NCBI RefSeq assembly: GCF_900098925.1
Contig: NZ_LT622360.1
Span: 635,136 to 699,135 of the forward strand
Reading direction: 5' to 3'
Length of the DNA stretch: 64,000 nt
Source of the DNA: Bacillus massiliglaciei
Lineage (GTDB): Bacteria > Bacillota > Bacilli > Bacillales > DSM-1321
Shown here: positions 36,266-47,129 of the stretch, piece after piece
How the letters are laid out: each line of letters begins with the position of its first letter
Numbering within the stretch: the first letter of the stretch is position 1
Notes under the pieces: generated by a model
Told to the model about the DNA's origin: nothing
What the model saw: only the letters and a program-made list of their open reading frames with translations
Databases searched by the model: none
Position numbers and translations under genes: made by a program

Positions 36266-36292
36266 TTTCTACAGCTATGACAGCTGTAGAAA
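36266..36292. repeat. Perfect 11-bp inverted repeat upstream of polC
   Basis: TTTCTACAGCT and AGCTGTAGAAA flank ATGAC. It has no T-run on the 3' side of either strand, so it is not a typical terminator; it may be an operator or an RNA stem. Confidence 0.8.
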
Positions 36293-36338
36293 TCCTTGGA
36301 GATTGGATATCGTTTTTTCAGTAGCAAAAGCGGGAGTA

Positions 36339-36347
36339 TGGTATAAT
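36339..36347 (+). promoter_or_regulatory. Probable polC promoter (extended -10)
   Basis: TGGTATAAT is an extended -10 of consensus quality. No good -35 lies at 17 bases; TTTTTC-type sequence is a little further upstream. It would give a leader of about 155 bases. Confidence 0.55.
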
Positions 36348-36383
36348 AGCATCTGTTATAAATTACTCAAAGCTCCCATCCCG

Positions 36384-36441
36384 CAGCCTGAGCCCCCTTT
36401 GTTTTATGGGGACTTCCAGGGCTGCTCTGGCATTCAGGCTG
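36384..36441 (+). ncRNA. Candidate structured polC leader (three-way junction)
   Basis: CAGCCTGA (36384-36391) pairs perfectly with TCAGGCTG (36434-36441). Enclosed are two hairpins: CCCC/GGGG around 36393-36411, and CCAG-GGCTGCT-CTGG at 36416-36430. The segment lies in the untranslated leader between the extended -10 and polC. It resembles no riboswitch I recognise. Confidence 0.35.
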
Positions 36442-36510
36442 TTGGCTATTTAGGGCAGTAAGCAAAAAAGTAAGGACATAAACTGATTTTTATAGGTAAG
36501 GAGAGAGGGA

Positions 36511-39500
36511 ATGGATCAAAATCCACAAGGTGGCCGAGAGAGATTTCAGCTCTTGCTTCAGCAACTAGGCTTAACGGAAGATGCGTTTGTGCAATATTTC
36601 AGCGGGGCAGAAATAGAAAAACTTCAAATAGAAAGAGAGTCAAAGAGATGGCATTTCATCTTTAAGATTCCGAATCTGATTCCGTGCAGTGTACATTCCC
36701 GGCTGAAAACACATTTGAGCGGAACTTTTGCGCATATTGCCAAGGTTTCATTTGTACTCAATGTAGAAAATCCTCAGGTCACTGAAGAAATTGTAAAAGA
36801 TTATTGGAATCATTGTTTGCAGGACTTACAAGGAGCGTCTCCAGCGCTTTTAGCCCTCTTAAATGACCAGGAACCTAAAGTAATTGGACAAAGAATCATT
36901 GTGAGGGCGAGAAATGATGCGGAAGCTGGCCAGCTGAAACGAAAATATGCTGGTTTGATTTCGAATGTATATCAATCATTCGGCTTTCCGCCGCTGTCTC
37001 TGGAAGCGGAAGTAAAGACTGAAACGGATGGCGGAGAAGATTATCGCAAGTTCCTGGCAGAAAAACAGCAGGAAGACGCAGCCAAGGCCTTAGCGGCTTT
37101 AACGGAGATGCAGAAGAAAGAATCAGAAAGCGGAGAAGAGGAATTTAACGGACCGGTCAAAATTGGTTACACCATCAAGGAAGATGCAGACTTTAGAAGG
37201 ATTGAGCAGATTATTGATGAAGAGCGGAGAATTGCCATTGAAGGATATGTATTCGATGCAGAAGTAAAAGAACTCCGCAGCGGCCGGAGTCTGCTGACCT
37301 TCAAAGTAACGGATTACACCAGTTCAATCTTAATTAAAGTATTCTCCAGGGACAAGGAAGATGCGGCCATGCTCGCGCGTGTAAAAAAAGGCATGTGGGT
37401 ACGCGCTCAAGGAAGCATTCAGAATGATACCTTCGTACGGGACTTGGTCATGATTGCCAATGATATAAATGAAATCAGCAAAGAAGGCAGAAAAGATACC
37501 GCTCCTGAAGGAGAAAAAAGGGTTGAACTACACCTTCATACACCAATGAGTCAGATGGATGCTGTCACGCCTACAGGTGCTTTAATCGCACAGGCAGCCA
37601 AGTGGGGACATCGGGCTGTTGCGGTGACAGATCATGCGGTCGCACAGTCATTCCCTGAAGCATTCAGTGCAGGGAAAAAACATGGGATCAAAGTTCTCTA
37701 CGGGGTTGAAGTGAATCTTGTCGATGACGGAGTTCCGATTGCCTATAATGATGCTGAGCGGCTTTTAGCAGATGATACTTTTGTCGTATTTGATGTAGAG
37801 ACCACCGGTTTGTCTGCTGTATACGACACTATCATTGAACTTGCTGCAGTCAAAATCAAAGACGGAGAAATCATTGACCGTTTTGAGTCTTTTGCCAATC
37901 CTCATCACAGGCTTTCAGCAACAACAATCGATTTAACCGGGATAACAGATGATATGGTTGAAAATGCTCCTGATGTCCCTGAAGTGCTTGAGCGCTTTAA
38001 AAATTGGGCTGAAGATGCTGTGCTTGTTGCCCATAATGCAAGCTTTGACATGGGATTCCTGAATGTCGGCTATAAACAGATGGGATACCCAAAGGCAGCC
38101 AATCCAGTCGTTGATACATTGGAACTGGGCCGGTTTTTATATCCTGAATTTAAAAACCACCGCCTAAATACGCTTTGTAAAAAGTTTGATATCGAGCTGA
38201 CACAGCATCACCGTGCTATATATGATGCGGAAGCCACAGGCTATCTCCTGCTCAAAATGCTGAAGGATGCCCTTGCTAAAGGCATCGAATACCATAATCA
38301 GCTTAATGATAATATGGGGAAAGGGAATGCCTATCAGCGCTCCCGTCCATATCACTGTACATTGCTTGCCCAGACGCAGGCAGGACTTAAAAATCTATTT
38401 AAACTGATATCGATTGCCCATGTAAACTATTTTTACAGAGTTCCCCGCCTCCCCAGGTCCCAGTTAATAAAGTACAGAGAAGGGATCCTTGTAGGCTCAG
38501 GCTGTGATAAAGGGGAAGTGTTTGAGGGAATGATGCAGAAAGGTTTTGAAGATGTACTTGAAACAGCGGAATTCTATGATTATTTTGAAGTACATCCGAA
38601 GGAAGTCTATCAGCATCTTCTCGAACTTGAATATGTCAGAGATGAAAAATCCTTGGAAACCATCATCAGCAATATTGTCAAATTAGGAGAAAAACTGGAT
38701 AAACCAGTCGTTGCGACAGGCAATGTCCATTATTTAGATCCAAATGATAAAATCTACCGAAAAATCCTGGTTAATTCACAAGGGGGCGCTAATCCGCTTA
38801 ACAGGCATAAGCTCCCTGATGTTCATTTCAGGACTACGGATGAAATGCTGAACGCCTTCTCTTTCCTCGGCAAGGAAAAGGCGAAGGAAATTGTTGTGGA
38901 AAATTCCAATAAAATAGCCGACATGATTGATGAAATCAAGCCGATCAAGGATGATCTATACACGCCTAAAATCGAAGGCGCAGAAGAAGAAATGCGTGAA
39001 ATGAGTTATTCGATGGCTCGAAAGATTTATGGGGAAGAACTTCCGGAAATCGTTGAAGCAAGATTGGAGAAAGAATTGAAAAGCATCATTGGGCACGGTT
39101 TTGCGGTTATCTATCTTATCTCCCACAAACTCGTGAAGAAGTCACTGAACGACGGATATCTTGTTGGTTCGAGGGGATCTGTAGGTTCTTCTTTTGTTGC
39201 AACCATGACGGAGATAACGGAAGTGAATCCGCTCCCTCCGCATTACGTCTGTCCGGAGTGCAAGAAGTCCGAGTTTTTCAATGACGGTTCTGTTGGATCA
39301 GGGTTTGACCTCCCTGATAAGAACTGTCCAAATTGCGGTATCCCGTATAAGAAAGACGGCCATGACATTCCGTTTGAAACCTTCCTTGGTTTCAAAGGAG
39401 ACAAGGTTCCGGATATTGACTTAAACTTCTCCGGCGAATATCAGCCGCAGGCACATAACTACACAAAAGTGCTGTTTGGAGAAGAATATGTATACAGAGC

Positions 39501-40830
39501 CGGAACAATCGGAACTGTGGCCGAGAAAACAGCTTATGGATATGTAAAAGGATACGCTTCAGACAATAACCTTCATATGAGGGGAGCAGAAGTAGACAGG
39601 CTTGTTGCCGGATGTACTGGTGTAAAGCGAACAACCGGTCAGCACCCTGGCGGAATCATCGTTGTACCTGATTATATGGATATATACGATTTCTCACCGA
39701 TTCAGTTCCCTGCGGATGATCGAAACTCAGAATGGAAGACGACGCATTTCGACTTTCACTCGATTCATGATAATATTCTGAAGCTTGATATACTCGGGCA
39801 CGATGATCCCACTGTCATTCGGATGCTGCAGGATTTAAGCGGAATTGATCCAAAAACGATTCCGACAGATGATCCTGAAGTTATGAAAATATTCAGCGGT
39901 ACAGAATCGCTCGGTGTCACAGAAGATCAGATCATGTGTAAGACCGGAACATTGGGAATTCCTGAGTTTGGTACCCGATTTGTCCGTCAAATGCTTGAGG
40001 ATACAAAGCCGACAACTTTTTCAGAGCTTGTACAGATTTCCGGTCTTTCTCATGGTACAGATGTATGGCTCGGAAATGCTCAGGAATTGATTCATAACAA
40101 TATTTGTAATTTGAGTGAGGTAATCGGATGCCGGGATGATATTATGGTGTATTTAATATACCAAGGGCTTGATCCATCCCTTGCATTTAAGATTATGGAG
40201 TCAGTCCGGAAAGGGAAAGGTCTCTCGGAGGAATTTGAAGCCGAAATGAGAAAAAATGAAGTCCCTGAATGGTATATTGATTCTTGTAAGAAAATTAAAT
40301 ACATGTTCCCTAAAGCCCATGCTGCAGCCTATGTTTTGATGGCTGTCCGAATTGCTTACTTCAAGGTGCATATGCCGCTTTTATATTATGCCGCTTACTT
40401 TACCGTCCGTGCGGATGACTTTGAACTGGAAGCAATGATTCGCGGATCACATGCCATCAAGGCAAAAATTGAAGAAATAAACGCAAAAGGGCTTGAAGCT
40501 TCAACGAAAGAAAAAAATACCCTCACAGTTCTGGAACTTGCTTTGGAAATGTGTGAGAGAGGATATTCTTTCAAACAAGTGGATTTATATAAATCAAGTG
40601 CTGATCAATTCATTATTGAAGGCAATGCCTTGATTCCGCCGTTTAATTCGATCCCCGGGCTCGGAACGAACGCGGCGATTAATATTGTCAATGCAAGGAA
40701 AAATGGAGAGTTTTTATCAAAAGAAGACCTCCAGCAGCGCGGTAAGGTTTCCAAAACGATTCTGGAGTATCTCGATAAACAAGGATGCCTGGAATCTCTT
40801 CCGGAACAAAACCAATTATCCTTATTTTAA
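36511..40830 (+). CDS. polC: DNA polymerase III alpha subunit, Gram-positive type PolC
   Basis: The main replicative polymerase of low-GC Gram-positives, with built-in proofreading. In 1439 residues: an N-terminal region, OB fold (about 240-320), PHP domain ([19 protein letters not shown]), a DEDD exonuclease inserted in it ([20 protein letters not shown] near residue 425, through [11 protein letters not shown]), four-cysteine zinc site (CPECKK...CPNCG near 915-940), catalytic [10 protein letters not shown] near 970, and a C-terminal helix-hairpin-helix ([13 protein letters not shown]). ATG with AAGGAGAGAGG upstream. Nothing is missing. Confidence 0.99.
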   Translation: MDQNPQGGRERFQLLLQQLGLTEDAFVQYFSGAEIEKLQIERESKRWHFIFKIPNLIPCSVHSRLKTHLSGTFAHIAKVSFVLNVENPQVTEEIVKDYWNHCLQDLQGASPALLALLNDQEPKVIGQRIIVRARNDAEAGQLKRKYAGLISNVYQSFGFPPLSLEAEVKTETDGGEDYRKFLAEKQQEDAAKALAALTEMQKKESESGEEEFNGPVKIGYTIKEDADFRRIEQIIDEERRIAIEGYVFDAEVKELRSGRSLLTFKVTDYTSSILIKVFSRDKEDAAMLARVKKGMWVRAQGSIQNDTFVRDLVMIANDINEISKEGRKDTAPEGEKRVELHLHTPMSQMDAVTPTGALIAQAAKWGHRAVAVTDHAVAQSFPEAFSAGKKHGIKVLYGVEVNLVDDGVPIAYNDAERLLADDTFVVFDVETTGLSAVYDTIIELAAVKIKDGEIIDRFESFANPHHRLSATTIDLTGITDDMVENAPDVPEVLERFKNWAEDAVLVAHNASFDMGFLNVGYKQMGYPKAANPVVDTLELGRFLYPEFKNHRLNTLCKKFDIELTQHHRAIYDAEATGYLLLKMLKDALAKGIEYHNQLNDNMGKGNAYQRSRPYHCTLLAQTQAGLKNLFKLISIAHVNYFYRVPRLPRSQLIKYREGILVGSGCDKGEVFEGMMQKGFEDVLETAEFYDYFEVHPKEVYQHLLELEYVRDEKSLETIISNIVKLGEKLDKPVVATGNVHYLDPNDKIYRKILVNSQGGANPLNRHKLPDVHFRTTDEMLNAFSFLGKEKAKEIVVENSNKIADMIDEIKPIKDDLYTPKIEGAEEEMREMSYSMARKIYGEELPEIVEARLEKELKSIIGHGFAVIYLISHKLVKKSLNDGYLVGSRGSVGSSFVATMTEITEVNPLPPHYVCPECKKSEFFNDGSVGSGFDLPDKNCPNCGIPYKKDGHDIPFETFLGFKGDKVPDIDLNFSGEYQPQAHNYTKVLFGEEYVYRAGTIGTVAEKTAYGYVKGYASDNNLHMRGAEVDRLVAGCTGVKRTTGQHPGGIIVVPDYMDIYDFSPIQFPADDRNSEWKTTHFDFHSIHDNILKLDILGHDDPTVIRMLQDLSGIDPKTIPTDDPEVMKIFSGTESLGVTEDQIMCKTGTLGIPEFGTRFVRQMLEDTKPTTFSELVQISGLSHGTDVWLGNAQELIHNNICNLSEVIGCRDDIMVYLIYQGLDPSLAFKIMESVRKGKGLSEEFEAEMRKNEVPEWYIDSCKKIKYMFPKAHAAAYVLMAVRIAYFKVHMPLLYYAAYFTVRADDFELEAMIRGSHAIKAKIEEINAKGLEASTKEKNTLTVLELALEMCERGYSFKQVDLYKSSADQFIIEGNALIPPFNSIPGLGTNAAINIVNARKNGEFLSKEDLQQRGKVSKTILEYLDKQGCLESLPEQNQLSLF

Positions 40831-40865
40831 TGTGAATAGCATATTTGGCTAAACATTCATCATAT

Positions 40866-40894
40866 TTGCATAAAAATCTGGATTATGGTATATT
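40866..40894 (+). promoter_or_regulatory. Sigma-A promoter of the rimP-nusA-infB operon
   Basis: TTGCAT (40866-40871), 17 bases, TATATT (40889-40894) with a TG one base upstream of the -10. Confidence 0.75.
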
Positions 40895-40925
40895 TTTATT
40901 GGAAATACTAAGAGGAACCAATGGC

Positions 40926-40947
40926 AAGAGTGGGGAAACCCACTCTT
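40926..40947 (+). promoter_or_regulatory. Leader hairpin of the nusA operon (likely attenuator)
   Basis: AAGAGTGGG-GAAA-CCCACTCTT is a perfect 9-bp stem with a GAAA loop, followed by the interrupted U-tract TCGTGTTG. In B. subtilis NusA is reported to stimulate termination at weak terminators, including one in its own operon leader; this hairpin is in the matching place. Confidence 0.6.
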
Positions 40948-41020
40948 TCGTGTTGTATTGACCATTTATTTTCAAATCCATTACCAAGACTTTTTAACTG
41001 AACAGGTTTGGAGGAAACAC

Positions 41021-41494
41021 ATGAGTAAAAAGGTAACGGAAATCGTAGAAGAATTGGCAGCCCCGATTCTTGAGGAGCTTCAGCTGGAACTCGTTGAAGT
41101 AGAGTATGTCAAAGAAGGGAAAAGCTGGTTCCTTCGTGTATACATCGATAAGGAAACAGGAGTTGATATCGAAGACTGTAGCAACGTCAGTGAAAAGCTG
41201 AGCGAAAAGCTTGATGAAGCTGACCCGATATCTCAAAATTATTTCCTGGAAGTGTCATCTCCGGGCGCTGAAAGACCTTTAAAGAAAGATAAAGACTTTT
41301 TAAAGGCGATTGGCAAAAACGTTTACATCAAAACATATGAACCAATTTTGGATGAGAAGGAGTTCGAAGGCGTTTTAACCGAATTCGACGGTGAACAGGT
41401 AACCCTGGAAGTCAAAATCAAGACTCGTAAGAAAACAGTGATTATCCCTTATGCGAAAATTGCTAAAGCGAGACTCGCCATCACCTTCTCTTAA
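41021..41494 (+). CDS. rimP: Ribosome maturation factor RimP
   Basis: RimP assists 30S assembly, mainly S19/S12 incorporation. N-terminal domain with [21 protein letters not shown] and [18 protein letters not shown], ending in [16 protein letters not shown], then a C-terminal SH3-like domain. ATG 41021 follows GGAGG; the earlier in-frame extension reads into the leader. 157 residues. Confidence 0.96.
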   Translation: MSKKVTEIVEELAAPILEELQLELVEVEYVKEGKSWFLRVYIDKETGVDIEDCSNVSEKLSEKLDEADPISQNYFLEVSSPGAERPLKKDKDFLKAIGKNVYIKTYEPILDEKEFEGVLTEFDGEQVTLEVKIKTRKKTVIIPYAKIAKARLAITFS

Positions 41495-41530
41495 AAACCA
41501 GTACATTACATTAATAAGGGGGATCAACCC

Positions 41531-42658
41531 ATGAGCAGTGAGCTGTTGGATGCTCTGCACATTTTAGAAAAAGAAAAAGGGATTTCAAAAGAGGTCCTAA
41601 TTGAGGCGATTGAAGCAGCATTAATATCGGCTTACCGACGGAATTTCAATCAGGCACAGAACGTACGGATTGATTTGAATCTTGAGAAAGGTTCGATGAA
41701 AGTATTTGCCAGAAAAGATGTCGTTGACGAAGTTTTCGATTCCAGATTGGAAATTTCTTTGGCTGAAGCGCGTCAGATTAACCCTAATTATTCAGTAGAT
41801 GATGTAGTGGAAATGGAAGTCACTCCTAAAGACTTCGGCCGGATTGCTGCTCAGACAGCCAAGCAGGTTGTAACTCAGCGTGTTCGCGAAGCTGAGCGCG
41901 GCATTATCTATTCTGAATTTATCGATCGGGAAGAGGATATCATGACTGGTATCGTTCAGCGCCAAGATTCCCGTTTCATTTATGTCAGCTTAGGAAAGAT
42001 TGAAGCCCTGCTGCCTCAAAATGAACAAATGCCGAACGAACAATATAAGCCGCATGACCGTATCAAGGTATTCCTGACAAAGGTTGAGAAGACTTCGAAA
42101 GGACCGCAGATTTTCGTTTCCCGCTCACATCCCGGCTTGTTGAAACGTCTTTTTGAGATTGAAGTACCGGAAATTTTTGACGGAACGGTTGAAATTAAAT
42201 CAGTTGCAAGGGAAGCTGGAGACCGCTCTAAGATATCCGTTTATTCGGCTAATGAAGAAGTGGATCCAGTCGGATCATGTGTCGGCCAAAAAGGGCAGCG
42301 TGTTCAGGCCATTGTCAATGAACTGAAGGGTGAAAAAATTGACATCGTAAAATGGTCCGAAGATCCAGTCGTTTTTGTAGCAAACGCCCTCAGTCCGTCC
42401 AAAGTGCTTGAAGTACTGGTTAACGAAGAGGAAAAGGCTACAACTGTCATCGTTCCGGATTACCAGCTGTCCCTTGCTATCGGCAAAAGAGGGCAAAACG
42501 CCCGCCTTGCAGCGAAGCTGACAGGATGGAAAATCGATATTAAAAGTGAAACTGAAGCCCGTGATGCAGGGATCTATCCTGTAGACGACCAAGACTTCCT
42601 TTTGAATAAAGAAAGCTATACAGATCAAGAAGATGATTATTCCGAGGATATTGATTAA
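41531..42658 (+). CDS. nusA: Transcription termination/antitermination factor NusA
   Basis: NusA binds RNA polymerase and nascent RNA and affects pausing and termination. N-terminal polymerase-binding domain, an S1 domain (about residues 135-200), and KH domains ([39 protein letters not shown]). 375 residues; the C-terminal acidic repeats of proteobacterial NusA are absent, as usual in Firmicutes. Confidence 0.98.
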   Translation: MSSELLDALHILEKEKGISKEVLIEAIEAALISAYRRNFNQAQNVRIDLNLEKGSMKVFARKDVVDEVFDSRLEISLAEARQINPNYSVDDVVEMEVTPKDFGRIAAQTAKQVVTQRVREAERGIIYSEFIDREEDIMTGIVQRQDSRFIYVSLGKIEALLPQNEQMPNEQYKPHDRIKVFLTKVEKTSKGPQIFVSRSHPGLLKRLFEIEVPEIFDGTVEIKSVAREAGDRSKISVYSANEEVDPVGSCVGQKGQRVQAIVNELKGEKIDIVKWSEDPVVFVANALSPSKVLEVLVNEEEKATTVIVPDYQLSLAIGKRGQNARLAAKLTGWKIDIKSETEARDAGIYPVDDQDFLLNKESYTDQEDDYSEDID

Positions 42659-42675
42659 GTTAGAGGTGAGCGGAC

Positions 42676-42951
42676 ATGAATAATCGTAAAAAAGTTCCAT
42701 TGAGGAAATGTGTCGCCACTGGTGAGATGAAACCGAAAAAAGAAATGATCCGGATCGTCCGATCAAAGGACGGAGAGGTCAGTATCGATCCTACCGGAAA
42801 AAAATCGGGACGGGGTGCTTATTTGACGCTTGACCGGGAAATCATTCAAATGGCCAAGAAAAAGAATACATTATCCAATCACCTTAATGCCCATATCGAT
42901 TCCTCCCTATATGAAGAATTGCTTGAATTAGTGGAAAAGGAGAAATTCTAA
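42676..42951 (+). CDS. rnpM: YlxR-type RNase P modulator RnpM
   Basis: Small basic DUF448 protein; B. subtilis YlxR has been reported to bind RNase P RNA and lower its activity. RKCVATGEMKPKKEMIRIVR and GRGAYLTLDREI are the family signature. 91 residues, between nusA and ylxQ in the conserved order. Confidence 0.93.
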   Translation: MNNRKKVPLRKCVATGEMKPKKEMIRIVRSKDGEVSIDPTGKKSGRGAYLTLDREIIQMAKKKNTLSNHLNAHIDSSLYEELLELVEKEKF

Positions 42952-42957
42952 AACATC

Positions 42958-43260
42958 ATGTCTCAGCACCAATGGATGTCTCTATTAGGTTTGGCAAATC
43001 GAGCGCGTAAGCTGATTTCTGGAGAGGAATTGGTGGTAAAAGAGATTAGGAGCAAAAAAGCAAAAGTCGTTCTTTTAGCATTGGACGCCTCGCAAAATAC
43101 AGAAAAAAAAATAATAGATAAATGCACCTATTATCAGGTCCCCATTCGAAGAGTTGAAAATCGCTACATCCTGGGCCAAGCAATTGGCAAGGAAGCCAGG
43201 GTTGTTGCAGCTGTTCTTGATGAGGGCTTTGCGAAGAAACTCCGGACGCTGCTCGATTAA
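42958..43260 (+). CDS. ylxQ: L7Ae-family RNA-binding protein YlxQ
   Basis: 100-residue L7Ae/L30e/S12e/Gadd45-type domain ([22 protein letters not shown]), which usually binds kink-turn RNA. Its physiological role in Bacillus is not settled. It has AAAAGGAG upstream and lies six bases after rnpM. Confidence 0.92.
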   Translation: MSQHQWMSLLGLANRARKLISGEELVVKEIRSKKAKVVLLALDASQNTEKKIIDKCTYYQVPIRRVENRYILGQAIGKEARVVAAVLDEGFAKKLRTLLD

Positions 43261-43279
43261 TTTTAACGGGGGTGAACGT

Positions 43280-45439
43280 ATGTCAAAATTGCGTGTTTAT
43301 GAATATGCAAAGCAAAAAAATGTTTCAAGCAAAGAAGTAATAACAAAACTTAAAGAAATGAATATAGAGGTAACAAACCATATGACAGCATTAGATGATT
43401 CAACTGTTCAAAAATTAAACAATTCAATAAAGCCTAAAAACGACGGGCAGCAATCTGCGCCTAAAACGAATCCGACTGTTGCAAAATACGAAGCGGAAGC
43501 TGATGAGAAAAGCACAGTAAATAAAGAAAAGCTCAAGAAAAAGCCTGCTGCCAAACAAGCTGGCGGCGCAAAAAAACCAGGTCAAAACCAGTCATTTAAT
43601 AAAAACCGCAATAATCGAAATAAAAACAATAAACAAAGGCAGCAGCCGCAGCAGCATGTACCTGTAAAAAGGAAAGAACGCGAACTGCCTGAAAAAATCA
43701 CTTTCTATGAGTCCTTAACGGTTCAAGAACTAGCTAAAAAGCTGCACCGCGAACCATCTGAAATCATCAAAAAATTATTCATGCTCGGTGTGATGGCTAC
43801 GATTAACCAAACACTGGACAAAGATGCAATTGAGCTTATTGCAGCTGAATATGGGGTAGAAGCAGAAGAGGAAGTGCGTGTGGATTTAACCGACCTTGAA
43901 TCTCTCTTTACTGATGATGCTCCTGAAGATCAAACAGAGCGTCCGGCTGTTGTTACGATCATGGGCCATGTTGACCATGGTAAAACAACATTGCTTGATT
44001 CCATCCGTAAAACAAAAGTAACAGAAGGTGAAGCAGGCGGGATTACCCAGCATATCGGTGCTTATCAGGTTGAAGTGAATAATAAGAAGATCACTTTCCT
44101 TGACACTCCCGGACATGCTGCCTTTACGACAATGCGTGCCAGAGGTGCTCAGGTTACAGATATCACAATTATTGTAGTTGCAGCTGATGACGGTGTAATG
44201 CCGCAGACAGTTGAGGCGATTAACCATGCGAAAGCGGCAGAAGTTCCAATCATTGTTGCAGTCAATAAAATGGATAAAGAAGCAGCTAATCCGGACAGAG
44301 TCATGCAGGAACTGACTGAATACGGTCTTGTATCTGAAGAGTGGGGCGGCGACACAATATTTGTTCCGATTTCTGCGAAGAATGGCGACGGTATTGAGAG
44401 CTTGCTTGAAATGATCATTCTGGTCAGCGAAGTTGAAGAGTACAAGGCAAATCCAGACCGTAATGCTAATGGAACAGTTATAGAAGCGCGCTTGGATAAA
44501 GGCCGCGGTTCTGTTGCAACACTGCTTGTACAGAACGGAACATTAAAAATTGGCGATCCAATCGTTGTCGGCAATACTTATGGACGTGTACGGGCAATGG
44601 TTAATGACCTTGGACGCCGTGTAAAAGAAGCTGGTCCGTCAACGCCTGTAGAAATCACTGGTTTAAATGAAGTGCCGCAGGCTGGAGATCGTTTTATCGT
44701 ATTTGAAGATGAAAAGACAGCCCGTCAGGTTGGTGAAACACGGGCACAGCGTCAAGTCCTTTCTCAGCGCAATGAAGGCTCCCGTGTAACATTGGATACA
44801 TTGTTTGAACAAATGAAACAAGGGGATATTAAAGAGCTGAATATTATCCTGAAAGCTGATGTTCAAGGTTCTGCTGAGGCATTGGCGGCTTCCCTTCAAA
44901 AGATTGAAGTGGAAGGTGCGAAAGTTAAAATCATCCATACCGGAGTAGGCGCTATTACTGAATCCGATATTATTTTAGCAACTGCTTCTAACGCCATTGT
45001 TATTGGATTTAATGTCCGTCCTGATGTGAATGCAAAACGGGCTGCTGAATCTGAAAATGTCGATATCCGCCTACACCGCATTATCTATAAAGCGATTGAA
45101 GAAATTGAATCAGCAATGAAAGGGATGCTTGATCCAGAATTTGAAGAGAAAATTATTGGTCAGGCTGAAGTCCGTACAACTTTCAAAGTTTCAAAAATTG
45201 GTACAATTGCCGGTTCATATGTAACAGAAGGCAAGATCACAAGGAACAGCAATGTTCGTCTAATCCGTGAAGGCGTAGTAATTTTCGAAGGTGAAATTGA
45301 CGCCCTTAAACGTTTTAAAGATGATGTAAAAGAAGTTGCCACAAACTATGAGTGCGGGATTACAATCAAGAATTATAATGACGTTAAAGAAGGCGACATT
45401 ATCGAAGCCTATGTAATGGAAGAGATTGAGCGTACATGA
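43280..45439 (+). CDS. infB: Translation initiation factor IF-2
   Basis: GTPase that places initiator tRNA on the 30S subunit. An IF2-N domain ([20 protein letters not shown]), a basic Asn/Gln/Lys-rich linker, a second IF2-N motif ([20 protein letters not shown]), the G domain with GHVDHGKT at 229-236, DTPGH, NKMD, then domains II-IV. ATG 43280 has a GGGGGTG site; an upstream in-frame extension overlapping ylxQ is not conserved. 719 residues, normal for Bacillus. Confidence 0.98.
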   Translation: MSKLRVYEYAKQKNVSSKEVITKLKEMNIEVTNHMTALDDSTVQKLNNSIKPKNDGQQSAPKTNPTVAKYEAEADEKSTVNKEKLKKKPAAKQAGGAKKPGQNQSFNKNRNNRNKNNKQRQQPQQHVPVKRKERELPEKITFYESLTVQELAKKLHREPSEIIKKLFMLGVMATINQTLDKDAIELIAAEYGVEAEEEVRVDLTDLESLFTDDAPEDQTERPAVVTIMGHVDHGKTTLLDSIRKTKVTEGEAGGITQHIGAYQVEVNNKKITFLDTPGHAAFTTMRARGAQVTDITIIVVAADDGVMPQTVEAINHAKAAEVPIIVAVNKMDKEAANPDRVMQELTEYGLVSEEWGGDTIFVPISAKNGDGIESLLEMIILVSEVEEYKANPDRNANGTVIEARLDKGRGSVATLLVQNGTLKIGDPIVVGNTYGRVRAMVNDLGRRVKEAGPSTPVEITGLNEVPQAGDRFIVFEDEKTARQVGETRAQRQVLSQRNEGSRVTLDTLFEQMKQGDIKELNIILKADVQGSAEALAASLQKIEVEGAKVKIIHTGVGAITESDIILATASNAIVIGFNVRPDVNAKRAAESENVDIRLHRIIYKAIEEIESAMKGMLDPEFEEKIIGQAEVRTTFKVSKIGTIAGSYVTEGKITRNSNVRLIREGVVIFEGEIDALKRFKDDVKEVATNYECGITIKNYNDVKEGDIIEAYVMEEIERT

Positions 45440-45717
45440 TCATTGGATCTATCCAATGTGAAATGATGATCCACAACGCCCACTCCCTTAAAGAAAAGCG
45501 TGCGGTATTGCAGCGCATTATAACTAGACTTAAACAGAAATATAATATTTCAGTCGCCGAAACAGATTTCCAGGATTTATGGCAGCGCACAAAAATTGCC
45601 ATTGTCACGGTTTCATCTTCACGGAAAGCAACTGAGAGGGAATTGCAGAATGCCCTGCAATTCCTAGATTCTTTTCCGGAGATTGAGCGAACAATAACAG
45701 ATATGGAATGGTTATAA
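45436..45717 (+). CDS. ylxP: DUF503 protein YlxP
   Basis: 93-residue alpha/beta protein ([40 protein letters not shown]). Its operon position between infB and rbfA and reports linking it to 30S assembly suggest a ribosome-related role. Overlaps the infB stop by four bases. Confidence 0.92.
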   Translation: MIIGSIQCEMMIHNAHSLKEKRAVLQRIITRLKQKYNISVAETDFQDLWQRTKIAIVTVSSSRKATERELQNALQFLDSFPEIERTITDMEWL

Positions 45718-45735
45718 GCGAGTGAGGTGATATGT

Positions 45736-46101
45736 ATGAGCCTTCGGTCTAATCGAGTTGGCGAACAAATGAAAAAAGAGCTGAGTGAAATTATCGGCAG
45801 AAAAATAAAAGACCCCCGGGTCGGTTTCGTGACGGTTACTGATGTGGAAGTAACGGGTGATCTTCAGCAGGCTACGGTCTATATCTCAGTTCTTGGAGAT
45901 CAGGAGCAAAGAGAAAATTCCCTGAAGGGGCTTGCCAAAGCAAAAGGATTTATGAGAAGTGAGCTTGGCCAGAGAATCCGTTTGCGGAAAACACCGGAAT
46001 TATTCTTTGAATTTGACGAATCCATTGATTATGGAAACCGAATTGAGACTTTAATTTCGCAAATCCATAAAGATGATAAACCGACTGACGACAATGAATA
46101 A
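45736..46101 (+). CDS. rbfA: Ribosome-binding factor A
   Basis: RbfA is a KH-like 30S maturation and cold-adaptation factor acting on the 5' helix of 16S r[26 protein letters not shown] and [24 protein letters not shown] identify it. The ATG at 45736 (MSLRSNRV) follows GAGGTGA; the GTG at 45727 is inside that site. 121 residues. Confidence 0.96.
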   Translation: MSLRSNRVGEQMKKELSEIIGRKIKDPRVGFVTVTDVEVTGDLQQATVYISVLGDQEQRENSLKGLAKAKGFMRSELGQRIRLRKTPELFFEFDESIDYGNRIETLISQIHKDDKPTDDNE

Positions 46102-46107
46102 AAACTG

Positions 46108-46168
46108 AAAAGGAGGCCGACTCATACGCAGTGCATGGCACTACAGGCAGAGTTGGTCTCCTTTTTTT
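46108..46168 (+). terminator. Strong nested hairpin with U-tract between rbfA and truB
   Basis: AAAGGAGGCCGACTC pairs with GAGTTGGTCTCCTTT over 15 pairs including two G-U, and encloses a second hairpin AGTGC-ATG-GCACT; seven T's follow. Only 12 bases separate it from truB, so truB-ribF must be read through it or start nearby. Confidence 0.8.
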
Positions 46169-46180
46169 GAAGGTGATGAA

Positions 46181-47098
46181 ATGGAAGGAATATTGCCGCT
46201 TTTTAAGCCAAAAGGGATGACTTCCCATGATTGTGTTTTCAAGCTGCGGAAAATCTTAAAAACAAAAAAAGTGGGGCATACAGGAACTCTTGATCCTGAT
46301 GTGACAGGAGTACTCCCTATTTGTGTGGGCAGGGCAACTAAGATTGCCGAATATATTACTGATGCCGGCAAGACTTACGAAGGAGAAGTGACCCTTGGCT
46401 ATTCCACCTCAACCGAAGATAGCAGCGGCGAAATCATAGATCAAGTGACACTTTCTGAGCCAGTTTACCGCAGTCAAATCCTTCAAGTCTTTGAATCATT
46501 AACAGGAGTTATTACACAAACCCCTCCAATGTATTCTGCTGTGAAGGTAAATGGCAAGAAACTGTATGAATATGCCCGTGCTGGAATAGAAGTGGAGCGC
46601 CCCTCAAGGCAGGTTACGATTCATGAATTGACTCTCATGGATGACAGAGAAAGGTTTACTGGTGAATCGATTTCGTTCCGTTTTAGAGTCAAGTGCAGCA
46701 AAGGGACATACATTCGAACCCTTGCCGTTATGATGGGTGAGATGTTAGGCGTACCGGCACATATGTCGGATTTGATTCGTGTGGAATCAGCCGGTTTTTC
46801 TCTTGAAGACTGCTGGACCATTGAAGAAGCTGCGAGTATGGCGGAAATAGGGAAAATCGATGAACTTCTTCTGCCTTTGGAAAGAGGGCTCATTCATTTG
46901 CCGAAAATTTATATTAATGATACATTAGCAAAGAAAGTGCTGAACGGAGCAGTATTAGAGCAGACGGACAAAATGGCTTTTGGTGAGGAGCCTTTTGTTA
47001 TAATGGACTCAGCAGGAAAGGCACTCGCTATTTATCAATTGCACCCAACAAAAGAGGGCCTGATTAAACCTGTTAAAGTTTTGGCACAGCAAATATAG
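46181..47098 (+). CDS. truB: tRNA pseudouridine-55 synthase TruB
   Basis: Makes the universal pseudouridine in the T-loop. Catalytic Asp38 lies in VGHTGTLDPDVTGVLP; KPKGMTSHD and TYEGEVTLGYSTSTED are further signatures; C-terminal PUA-like part. 305 residues; GAAGGTGATGA upstream of the ATG. Confidence 0.97.
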   Translation: MEGILPLFKPKGMTSHDCVFKLRKILKTKKVGHTGTLDPDVTGVLPICVGRATKIAEYITDAGKTYEGEVTLGYSTSTEDSSGEIIDQVTLSEPVYRSQILQVFESLTGVITQTPPMYSAVKVNGKKLYEYARAGIEVERPSRQVTIHELTLMDDRERFTGESISFRFRVKCSKGTYIRTLAVMMGEMLGVPAHMSDLIRVESAGFSLEDCWTIEEAASMAEIGKIDELLLPLERGLIHLPKIYINDTLAKKVLNGAVLEQTDKMAFGEEPFVIMDSAGKALAIYQLHPTKEGLIKPVKVLAQQI

Positions 47099-47129
47099 AA
47101 TGTCTTGTTGTCGGAAAGAGGAGATTTAG

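Noticed and set aside
36234-36461. 75-codon plus-strand frame between proS and polC
   Set aside because: It runs through the proS terminator and the polC promoter, with no Shine-Dalgarno and no protein-like conservation expected.
42275-42766. 163-codon minus-strand frame opposite nusA/rnpM
   Set aside because: Composition of a shadow frame; the plus strand codes for KH domains with clear signatures.
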